This document shows, one piece after another, positions 1 through 5,241 of a stretch of DNA of 7,987 nt. The position numbers and the translations under genes were made by a program. Within the stretch, counting starts at the first letter, position 1, and the number at the start of each line of letters is the position of its first letter. The notes beneath the pieces were generated by a model. The model had not been told where the DNA came from and searched no databases. It saw only the letters and a list, made by a program, of their open reading frames with translations. The stretch lies in contig JBGPKL010000097.1 of assembly GCA_041485885.1 (NCBI GenBank), forward strand, positions 1-7,987, given 5' to 3'. This stretch comes from JACQFZ01 sp041485885 (GTDB lineage: Bacteria > Pseudomonadota > Gammaproteobacteria > Acidiferrobacterales > Sulfurifustaceae).

Positions 1-207
1 CTCCTTGCCGATCAGGGTATAGCCACCTGCCTTGAAAGCCCGGCCGAACTCGTTGAGCATCGGGAAATGCTGAAAGTGGCAACTGGCGCAAGCCATGCCC
101 GTCTGGCGGGCGTACATGGATACCGCCTGACTTTCCGTGGGAATGGCGAATATCACGAAGAGAGCAGATATTGCCAGAATTTGTTTGAACAGCTTGTTCT
201 TGTCCAT
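1..207 (-). CDS. Secreted single-haem c-type protein, 5' part only (runs off the left edge)
   Basis: Sixty-nine N-terminal residues are visible and the frame is open to the left edge. The protein begins MDKNKLFKQ, followed by a hydrophobic stretch at about residues 10-22 and a probable signal-peptidase site after SQA (near residue 28). A CxxCH haem-attachment motif (CASCH, residues 40-44) follows, inside the segment YARQTGMACASCHFQHF. The signal peptide plus CxxCH indicate covalent haem attachment in the periplasm, hence an electron-transfer or redox-sensing role. The following LNEFGRAFKAGGYTL segment resembles a group of proteobacterial monohaem proteins that have a short N-terminal haem domain and a longer C-terminal region; that region lies outside the window. 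The ATG at 207 is supported by GGAGG at 214-218 (minus strand) with 6 nt spacing. An FNR-type box lies about 200 bp upstream, which fits anaerobic or nitrogen-oxide control of a cytochrome. The exact family is not certain. Confidence 0.8.
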   Translation of the reverse strand, partial: MDKNKLFKQILAISALFVIFAIPTESQAVSMYARQTGMACASCHFQHFPMLNEFGRAFKAGGYTLIGKE

Positions 208-256
208 TAAGTACCTCCATATGAAGCGTGAAATAACGAACCGCGTGTTTTGACCG

Positions 257-294
257 CCGTTCATGGATTCGACAAGCTCACCACGAACAGCGGG
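257..294. repeat. Dispersed REP-like palindrome (GAGCTTGTCGAA type)
   Basis: The element has imperfect inverted arms, CCGTTCATGG on the left and CCACGAACaGCGG on the right, around a core that reads TGAGCTTGTCGAA on the minus strand. I recognise this as a widespread proteobacterial intergenic repeat, whose translation often appears as spurious VRGELVEP-like peptides. It lies between the five-codon ORF and the haem protein start, inside the predicted leader transcript, where it could form a hairpin. The family name is from memory and copy number cannot be judged here. Confidence 0.6.
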
Positions 295-300
295 AATTAA

Positions 301-318
301 TCAGACCTTCCCTTTCAT
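301..318 (-). other. Five-codon ORF (MKGKV) with strong ribosome binding site; leader peptide or truncated gene start
   Basis: On the minus strand an AAGGAGAGG sequence precedes ATG at 318 with normal spacing. The reading frame is ATG AAA GGG AAG GTC TGA, so only five residues are encoded. It starts about 56 nt downstream of the predicted FNR-type transcription start. The good translation signals with almost no coding content suggest either a tiny leader peptide or the surviving 5' end of a gene whose body was lost when the neighbouring repeat region formed. The sequence does not distinguish these. Confidence 0.4.
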
Positions 319-380
319 AATCCTCTCCTTCGTTATAGTTCATTCAGATGCTTGCGTTCTACTTCCTGCTCTCAGTTATC

Positions 381-422
381 TTTATCTCGCATCGCCATCA
401 TGGCCACATTGACGTGGATCAA
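381..422 (-). promoter_or_regulatory. FNR/DNR-type box and class II promoter, reading left
   Basis: Positions 409-422 read TTGATCCACGTCAA on the minus strand, matching nine of ten fixed bases of the FNR consensus TTGAT-N4-ATCAA. A -10-like GATAAA lies at 386-381. If its first base is -12, the start point is at 374 and the box centre (415.5) is at -41.5, which is the classical class II activator position. No good -35 hexamer is seen, as expected for an activator-dependent promoter. The predicted targets are the five-codon ORF and the c-type haem protein downstream. The activator could be FNR, ANR or a DNR/NNR-type nitric-oxide sensor, since their boxes overlap. An adjacent repeat of AGATAA leaves some freedom in placing the -10. 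Confidence 0.6.
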
Positions 423-596
423 ATCGGCCGAGCGCCCACATCCTATCGCGGAAAATAGCGGGGAAATAAGGGGACAACAGTAGCGTCCCGTTGATTTCGT
501 TGATATCGCCTGCAATCAGCTTGATCTTGACATTGGCCATTTTTGACAAAATCAAGCTGGTGCCATTCAGACACGGCGTGCCAACTTCCACGAAGC
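423..596. other. Gene-free stretch between the FNR-type box and the transposase remnant
   Basis: I see no supported gene, RNA or regulatory site here. A leftward open frame (591-382) crosses this stretch, but it runs straight through the FNR box and its -10 region, has no convincing ribosome binding site, and resembles no family I know. The right end merges into the start of the rightward transposase-remnant frame. Confidence 0.5.
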
Positions 597-881
597 CGCT
601 ATCCAGTCGTGATAACCGATGCCGGCTTTCGCGCGCCGTGGTTTCGCGCGGTGGAAGCGATGGGTTGGCACTGGATCGGGCGCGTGCGCCATCGCACTGT
701 CGTGCTGATTTTCTACATCATCGCCACGCTGATCCTGCTCGTGGTGAATCCGCATCTCGCGATGCTCATGGCGCTCTGGATCATCGGTTCGATCGCCGGC
801 ATCTTGACCGGCTGGCTGCGCAAGAATCGCTGCCCGATCCCTTCGCTGCGCACGTCGATCCATCAGCTACCGGTTTGGTAA
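543..881 (+). pseudogene. Chimeric gene debris: IS4-family transposase fragment fused to a membrane segment
   Basis: The frame opens with TTG at 543. About 35 residues encoded at 597-698 (YPVVITDAGFRAPWFRAVEA, then MGWHWIGRVRHR) match the region around the second catalytic Asp of IS4-type DDE transposases. An intact enzyme of this group has several hundred residues, so this is a small internal fragment. From about 700 the same frame changes to VVLIFYIIATLILLVV and MLMALWIIGSIAGIL, two strongly hydrophobic helices not expected in a transposase. Their spacing and the NPHLAML linker resemble the transmembrane domain of an ABC exporter, but this is a weak resemblance. The last 20 residues look like random translation. 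No ribosome binding site or inverted terminal repeats are evident. I treat the ORF as fused debris and not a working gene. Confidence 0.6.
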
Positions 882-1000
882 CGCGACGCGCTTCCTGCGT
901 GCTGAGCGTCGCGGCATTGGCTTCGAATCCATAAAGTCTCGCATCAGCGGACCTACTCCCCCTCTCCAAAGTAAAGAAGTGCGTGCGGAGCACCCCCCGG

Positions 1001-1086
1001 CTCACCCCCTTCTCCCTCCGGGAGAAGGGATGGGGATGAGGGAGCGAAGCGATGTTGGCTTCGCCGGGAGAGGGACGGGGTGAGGG
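1001..1086. repeat. Composite hairpin element, CCCTTCTCCC type
   Basis: Outer arms CTCACCCC (1001-1008) and GGGGTGAG (1077-1084) enclose two further hairpins. The first is a perfect 10-bp stem CCCTTCTCCC/GGGAGAAGGG with a 3-nt loop at 1007-1029. The second is a 7-bp stem GCGAAGC/GCTTCGC with a 7-nt loop at 1044-1064. Inner and outer arms share a few bases, so alternative folds are likely. This resembles the abundant CCCTCTCCC intergenic palindromes of beta- and gammaproteobacteria. There is no T tract on either side, so it is not a typical terminator. Confidence 0.7.
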
Positions 1087-1110
1087 ACACAGCGCCCCTC
1101 CTGCAACGTC

Positions 1111-1196
1111 CTCTCCCGGAGAGAGAGGGAATTAATTCATTCAGAGGTTCCTTGCTTGGATCTCTCGGAGGGAGAGGGAATCATTCAGAGGTTCCG
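1111..1196. repeat. Second CTCTCCC-type hairpin with a direct repeat differing by a 5-nt indel
   Basis: A short palindrome CTCTCCcGGAGAG lies at 1111-1123. Two direct copies follow. Copy one (1123-1151) runs GAGAGGGAA through TTCATTCAGAGGTTCC with an extra TTAAT. Copy two (1172-1195) is the same without these five bases. The copies are about 49 bp apart. Copy two lies inside the annotated start of the toxin frame and encodes its residues 6-13, so repeat DNA has become part of that ORF. Confidence 0.7.
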
Positions 1197-1464
1197 GTTG
1201 GCTCTATACACAGTTGTCGCGTCGCTACGCACCTTCGCGGTAAATGCTTGCGTCGGTTGCATACATATCAGTATTGTTGGGCACGGAGTCCACGAGATTC
1301 GCGTCCGGGATGAGAGCGGAGCATTTCGAGTGATATACATCACGAAGTTTGCCGAAGCGGTTTATGTACTGCATGCATTCCAAAAGAAGACCCGTAAGAC
1401 CTCGAAGTCGGATCTGGACCAGGCGCGAGACAGGCTTAACGAACTCTTGAGGAGTCGCAAATGA
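1156..1464 (+). CDS. RelE/HigB-like toxin (Gp49 type) with a non-native N-terminal half, probably inactive
   Basis: The open frame has 102 codons, but only about residues 39-102 (from 1270) match the phage-derived Gp49-like/HigB branch of the RelE/ParE superfamily. The matching part reads VHEIRVRDESGAFRVIY, then AEAVYVLHAFQKKTRKTS, then a C-terminal helix ending RLNELLRSRK. Intact relatives are of similar total length (about 100-115 residues) but begin with a conserved segment ahead of the GVxEIRVRD motif. Here residues 1-38 do not resemble that segment, and residues 6-13 come from a direct repeat. No other frame restores the missing part. Relatives act as ribosome-dependent mRNA endonucleases. 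Losing the N-terminal helices would be expected to abolish toxicity and antitoxin contact. The stop overlaps the antitoxin start as ATGA, the usual toxin-first arrangement. The true translation start is unknown and it may be a pseudogene. Confidence 0.65.
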   Translation: MDLSEGEGIIQRFRLALYTVVASLRTFAVNACVGCIHISIVGHGVHEIRVRDESGAFRVIYITKFAEAVYVLHAFQKKTRKTSKSDLDQARDRLNELLRSRK

Positions 1465-1742
1465 AAAAGCGTACCTTTACCTCCGTGTGGGACGCCATCG
1501 AAGACAATCCCGAAACCGCGGCAAGCATGCGCGTGCGCGCCGAATTGATGGTGGAGGTGGAGCGTTACGTGCGGGGAAGCAACCTTTCCCAAACCGATGC
1601 CGCGAAGAAGCTCGGCGTCACGCAACCGCGCCTCAATGATCTGTTGCGCGGAAGGATCGACAAGTTCAGTCTCGACGCGCTGGTAAACATGCTTGGCAGA
1701 GCGGAAAAGAAAGTGTCGGTCCGGGTCAAAAAGGCCGCCTAG
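1461..1742 (+). CDS. XRE-family antitoxin (HigA-like, COG5606 type)
   Basis: This 93-residue protein has the layout of the antitoxins that partner Gp49-like toxins. The N-terminal segment FTSVWDAIEDNPETAASMR is characteristic of the family. It is followed by a long helix and a helix-turn-helix at about residues 43-64 (LSQTDAAKKLGVTQPRLNDLL), and a basic C-terminus. It is expected to bind the toxin and to repress its own operon through the HTH. It begins inside the toxin stop codon (4-nt overlap), so it was built to be translationally coupled to the toxin. It appears complete, although its toxin partner looks damaged. GAGGAG at 1449-1454 gives a ribosome binding site 6 nt before the ATG. Confidence 0.85.
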   Translation: MKKRTFTSVWDAIEDNPETAASMRVRAELMVEVERYVRGSNLSQTDAAKKLGVTQPRLNDLLRGRIDKFSLDALVNMLGRAEKKVSVRVKKAA

Positions 1743-1941
1743 CCGCCGACGTGAGCAATATGGATCAGGTTGCTCGAGACTACAATCGGCTACGGGCGCG
1801 GGCGCGGTGGACGGGGCAGATAGGTTCGTTAGGGTGTCAGCGTGGGTGAGACCTTAGATTTTTCACGGCATACGAGACACAATGCGGGAATAGCGGGGCG
1901 AACGAATTCGGCGCCCGGGACGGAAGCAGGAGAATCAGGCA

Positions 1942-3474
1942 GTGGCTACCGAATATTTTGACGTCGTGATTGTCGGAGCGGGACTCTCCGGTGTCGGCGC
2001 GGCTTATCATTTGCAGGACAAGTGTCCGGGCAAGAGCTACGTCGTCCTGGAAGGCCGGGACTCGATCGGCGGAACCTGGGATCTCTTCCGCTATCCGGGT
2101 GTCCGCTCGGACAGCGACATGCACACGCTCGGTTACAACTTCAAACCGTGGCGCGAAGCGAAAGCCATCGCCGACGGAACGTCGATCCTGAAATATGTGA
2201 AGGACACGGCCGCCGAAAACGGCATCGACGTGCACATCCGCTACCGCCACCGCGTGAAGCAGGCTGCCTGGTCGAGCGCCGATGCCGCGTGGACGGTCGA
2301 AGCCGAACGCACGGATACCGGCGAGACCGTTCGGCTCGCGTGCAACTTCCTTCTGGTGTGCGCCGGCTACTACAGCTACGAGCATGGCTACACGCCCGAG
2401 TTCAACGGCCGCGAGCGCTTCAAGGGCGAGATCATTCACCCGCAAGCATGGCCCGAGGATCTCGACTATCGCGACAAGAAGGTCGTCGTCATCGGTTCCG
2501 GCGCCACCGCGGTGACGCTGGTGCCGGAAATCGCCAAGGAAGCGGAACACGTCGTGATGCTGCAGCGCTCACCGACCTACGTGGTGTCGCGCCCCGACAA
2601 GGACGCGATCGCCAATTTTCTGCGCAAGGTCCTGCCCGAACGGATGGCCTACGCCATCACGCGCTGGAAGAACGTCGCGTTCCAGCAGTTCGTGTACCGG
2701 CGCACGCGCACCCAGCCGGAGAAGATCAAGCAGCGACTGCTCGATATGGTGCGCAAGGAGCTCGGCCCCGACTACGACGTCGCGACCCATTTCACGCCGC
2801 GCTACAACCCGTGGGACCAGCGTCTGTGCCTCGTGCCGAACAGCGATCTTTTCCTGTCGATCAAGTCGGGCAAGACCTCCGTCGTCACCGATCATATCGA
2901 CACCTTCACCGAGAACGGCATCCGGCTGAAATCGGGACTAGAGCTGCAAGCCGACATCATCGTCACCGCGACCGGGCTCGACCTCGTCGTGCTCGGCGGT
3001 GCCGAGATCGCCGTCGACGGCCGGCCGGTCCACTTGCCGGAGACCTATAGCTACAAAGGCATGATGTATTCGGACGTACCGAACCTGGTGTCGACGTTCG
3101 GCTACATCAACGCGTCCTGGACGCTGCGCGCCGATCTCACGGCGGAATACGTTTGCCGGCTCATCAATCACATGGACGAGCGCGGGTTGCGCCAGTGCAC
3201 GCCGCGCCTGCGCGCCGAGGAGCGCAACATGCCGGCGCGGCGCTGGATCGACGGCTTCTCCTCCGGCTACATGCAACGCGTGATGCACTTGTTCCCGAAG
3301 CAGGGCGACCGCGAGCCCTGGATCAACCCGCAGAACTACCGCCGCGACAAGAAGATGATTCGCGATGGAGCGATCGAGGACGGCGTGCTGATATTCGACA
3401 ATCCCACAACGGCGGACCGACCGAAAGTTTCAAGGCGCGCGGACCGCGAAGCGTTAACGGTGTCGCGGAACTGA
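1942..3474 (+). CDS. EthA-like flavin-dependent Baeyer-Villiger monooxygenase
   Basis: The 510-residue product would use FAD, NADPH and O2 to insert oxygen next to a carbonyl, converting a ketone to an ester or lactone; relatives also oxidise sulfur groups. Visible landmarks are the FAD Rossmann motif GAGLSG (12-17) with Glu37 at the end of strand two, GGTWDLFRYPGVRSDSDM (43-60), the Baeyer-Villiger fingerprint FKGEIIHPQAWP (160-171), and the NADPH Rossmann motif GSGATA (185-190). Segments such as LQRSPTYVVS, YNPWDQRLCLVPN and NASWTLRADL closely match mycobacterial EthA, the ethionamide activator, which has 489 residues. The extra length here is a polar C-terminal tail. The start is GTG with AGGAGA at 1928-1933, 8 nt upstream. 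The physiological substrate is not deducible. The downstream acyl-CoA dehydrogenases suggest a catabolic role on a ketone-containing compound. No tetR-type ethR neighbour is present. Confidence 0.93.
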   Translation: MATEYFDVVIVGAGLSGVGAAYHLQDKCPGKSYVVLEGRDSIGGTWDLFRYPGVRSDSDMHTLGYNFKPWREAKAIADGTSILKYVKDTAAENGIDVHIRYRHRVKQAAWSSADAAWTVEAERTDTGETVRLACNFLLVCAGYYSYEHGYTPEFNGRERFKGEIIHPQAWPEDLDYRDKKVVVIGSGATAVTLVPEIAKEAEHVVMLQRSPTYVVSRPDKDAIANFLRKVLPERMAYAITRWKNVAFQQFVYRRTRTQPEKIKQRLLDMVRKELGPDYDVATHFTPRYNPWDQRLCLVPNSDLFLSIKSGKTSVVTDHIDTFTENGIRLKSGLELQADIIVTATGLDLVVLGGAEIAVDGRPVHLPETYSYKGMMYSDVPNLVSTFGYINASWTLRADLTAEYVCRLINHMDERGLRQCTPRLRAEERNMPARRWIDGFSSGYMQRVMHLFPKQGDREPWINPQNYRRDKKMIRDGAIEDGVLIFDNPTTADRPKVSRRADREALTVSRN

Positions 3475-3489
3475 GGCGGTTGTGTCAGC

Positions 3490-3765
3490 ATGGCCGAGAC
3501 GTTAGACAACATCTTTGCCTCGTACGTAAATCAAGGCACGCTCGAAGAAGCGGCGACTTGGATGGCGAATCTGACGCGGAATCATCCCGAGTTGGCGGAA
3601 GAGTTCATTGCCGCTTTGCAGAAAGGCATCGCGGCGGCATCGAAGGGCGACGCTTCCGTCATCAAAGCGGTCAACGCCGGAGACCATCGAGTCTCGACCA
3701 GCGCAGAAGCAGGAGAACATTGCCTAAAGCTGCTTGGCTTTTATTCAAAACTGTTGCGGAAGTAA
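3490..3765 (+). CDS. Small helical protein of unknown function
   Basis: This 91-residue protein begins 15 nt after the monooxygenase stop, in the same direction. I do not recognise a family. It is predicted to be almost entirely alpha-helical and soluble, with segments LDNIFASYVNQGTLEEAATW, HPELAEEFIAALQKGI and a C-terminal EHCLKLLGFYSKLLRK. It has no signal peptide, membrane segment or metal-binding motif, and a single Cys. The ATG at 3490 is the only in-frame start after the preceding TGA. The GAGG at 3473-3476 overlaps that stop and is a little far (13 nt), so translation is probably coupled to the monooxygenase. Codon usage looks normal. It may be an accessory or regulatory partner of the monooxygenase, which is only a guess from position. 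Confidence 0.6.
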   Translation: MAETLDNIFASYVNQGTLEEAATWMANLTRNHPELAEEFIAALQKGIAAASKGDASVIKAVNAGDHRVSTSAEAGEHCLKLLGFYSKLLRK

Positions 3766-3900
3766 CAACACTGAAACGCAAGTCGCGCGAGGCCAGGAAA
3801 AGCGGTAGCCGTGATTGTTGAGACAGTCTGATTAACTGGTTATTCGGACAAGCAGCCGTAGGCGGTTCCAAGTGCAACCGGAGATATCCGAGAGGTAGTC

Positions 3901-5079
3901 ATGAGCGAGTTGGAAACATTTCGTCGGGAAACGCGTGCCTGGTTGGAGGCACACTGTCCGCCGAGCATGCGCACCCCGATGGCGAGCAATGCCGATGCAT
4001 ACTGGGGCGGACGTAACGGGAAGTTTACGAGTGAGGATCAGCGCCTATGGTTCGAGCGTATGCTCGAGCGCGGCTGGACAGCGCCCGAGTGGCCGACGCA
4101 GTACGGCGGCGGCGGACTCGCGAAGGAGCAGGCCAAAATCCTGCGCGAAGAGATGGCGCGCATCCGCGCGCGCCCGCCGCTGGTGAGTTTCGGCCTTTCG
4201 ATGATCGGCCCGGCGATTCTCAAGTTCGGCAGTGAGCCGCTGAAGCGCCAACACATTCCGGCCATCGTGCGCGGCGAAATTCGCTGGTGCCAGGGATACA
4301 GCGAGCCGAATGCCGGGTCGGATCTCGCCGGTCTGCAAACGCGCGCCGAGGACCAGGGCGACCATTTCATCGTCAACGGTCAGAAGACCTGGACATCCTA
4401 TGCCGACAGGGCCGACTGGATGTTCTGCCTGGTGCGCACCGACTCGAAGGTGAAGAAACAGCTCGGCATCAGCCTGGTGCTGTTCGACATGACTACCCCG
4501 GGCGTGACCGCGCGCCCGATCAAGCTGATTTCCGGCGGCTCGCCGTTCTGCGAAACGTTCCTCGACAACGTGCGGGTGGAGAAGGATCAAGTGGTGGGCG
4601 AGATCGATCAAGGCTGGACCGTCGCCAAGTACCTGCTCACGCACGAGCGCGAGATGATCAGCAGCACCGGCCTGCGCGCCGCCGGCAGCAAGACGTTGGC
4701 GCAGCAGGCGGTCGAGGTGTTGGGGCTCGAGCGCGGCCGGCTCGCGGATGAATTGCTGCGCGCCGACATCGCGAAGCTCGAAATCGACGCGAAGGCGTTC
4801 GCGCTGACGCTCGAGCGCGTGACCGACGAAGCGAAGGCCGGCCAGGGCGTCGGCAATGCCTCGGCCATGCTCAAGTACTACGGCACCGAGCTGAACAAGC
4901 GCCGGCACGAGCTGATCATCGCGCTCAATGGCAGCGACGCGATGGTGTGGGAAGGCGACGCCTGGAACGACGGCGCACGCGCCCGGGAATGGCTGCGGTC
5001 GAAGGGAAACTCCATCGAAGGCGGTACCACGGAAGTGCAGCTCAACGTCATCGCCAGAAATATTCTCGGACTGAACTGA
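3901..5079 (+). CDS. Acyl-CoA dehydrogenase, subunit with catalytic glutamate
   Basis: The 392-residue flavoprotein has the full acyl-CoA dehydrogenase fold: an N-terminal helical domain with GWTAPEWPTQYGGGG, the middle-domain signature GYSEPNAGSDLA (132-143), VNGQKTWTS, and the C-terminal FAD-binding segment IEGGTTEVQLNVIARNILGL (from 372). It would form a double bond alpha-beta to an acyl-CoA thioester and pass electrons to electron-transfer flavoprotein. The glutamate used by medium-chain enzymes (YEGT) is a glycine here. However, Glu249 in LLTHEREM aligns with the helix-G catalytic Glu of isovaleryl-CoA dehydrogenase. This pattern is seen in FadE29-like subunits of steroid side-chain dehydrogenases. 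The start is ATG with GAGAGG at 3890-3895, 5 nt away. A related dehydrogenase follows, so a heteromeric enzyme is likely. The alignments were made by eye. Confidence 0.93.
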   Translation: MSELETFRRETRAWLEAHCPPSMRTPMASNADAYWGGRNGKFTSEDQRLWFERMLERGWTAPEWPTQYGGGGLAKEQAKILREEMARIRARPPLVSFGLSMIGPAILKFGSEPLKRQHIPAIVRGEIRWCQGYSEPNAGSDLAGLQTRAEDQGDHFIVNGQKTWTSYADRADWMFCLVRTDSKVKKQLGISLVLFDMTTPGVTARPIKLISGGSPFCETFLDNVRVEKDQVVGEIDQGWTVAKYLLTHEREMISSTGLRAAGSKTLAQQAVEVLGLERGRLADELLRADIAKLEIDAKAFALTLERVTDEAKAGQGVGNASAMLKYYGTELNKRRHELIIALNGSDAMVWEGDAWNDGARAREWLRSKGNSIEGGTTEVQLNVIARNILGLN

Positions 5080-5112
5080 TGGCGTTTAAGCAGCACTTTG
5101 CAGAATTATTCA

Positions 5113-5195
5113 TGTAGCCCGGATGAAGCGCAGCGAAATCCGGGAAACACGAAAACCCCCGGATTCCGGCCCTCAGGGCCTGCATCCGGGCTACA
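5113..5195. repeat. TGTAGCCCGGATG-type dispersed palindromic element
   Basis: Perfect 13-bp inverted arms TGTAGCCCGGATG (5113-5125) and CATCCGGGCTACA (5183-5195) enclose an inner pair AATCCGGG/CCCGGATT (5137-5144, 5158-5165) and a GGCCC-tca-GGGCC hairpin (5168-5180). I recognise the outer arms as a very common intergenic repeat in beta- and gammaproteobacteria, where the inner part is usually GCTGCGCTTC. Here the GGCCCTCAGGGCC hairpin replaces that on the right half. It sits between the two dehydrogenase genes and has no T tract. Confidence 0.8.
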
Positions 5196-5210
5196 AAATT
5201 ACGTCAAGCA

Positions 5211-5220
5211 ATTACGTAAT
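5211..5220. other. Perfect 10-bp palindrome ATTACGTAAT upstream of the second dehydrogenase
   Basis: ATTACGTAAT lies 22 bp before the ATG at 5242, with a partial copy ATTACGT about 13 bp further upstream, giving two similar half-sites. It could be an operator for a dimeric regulator, but an AT-rich palindrome of this length also arises by chance, so support is weak. Confidence 0.2.
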
Positions 5221-5241
5221 GCTCAAATAAAGGTAAAGCCA

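Noticed and set aside
382..591. Leftward 69-residue open frame ending FDPRQCGHDGDAR
   Set aside because: Its 3' part is the translation of the FNR-type box and the following leader sequence, it has no convincing ribosome binding site and no family resemblance.
1001..1196. Clustered repeats as a CRISPR array
   Set aside because: The units are palindromes and two direct copies of unequal length, without regular spacers or nearby cas genes.
1837..2550. Leftward 237-residue frame, and the rightward 342-residue frame at 2022-3050
   Set aside because: Both overlap the well-supported monooxygenase in other frames and show biased Arg/Ala/His composition typical of shadows in GC-rich genes.
3815..3846. 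Possible promoter TTGAGA with TTATTC before the first dehydrogenase
   Set aside because: The -10-like element matches the consensus poorly and the spacing choices are arbitrary; nothing decides in its favour.
4045..4908. Leftward 287-residue frame across the first dehydrogenase, and a similar one at 5251-6102
   Set aside because: Antisense shadows of strong dehydrogenase genes, with no recognisable domain and no start signals.
5098..5241. Upstream start for the second dehydrogenase giving 48 extra residues
   Set aside because: The extension is encoded mainly by a dispersed palindromic repeat, and dehydrogenase homology starts at the ATG at 5242.
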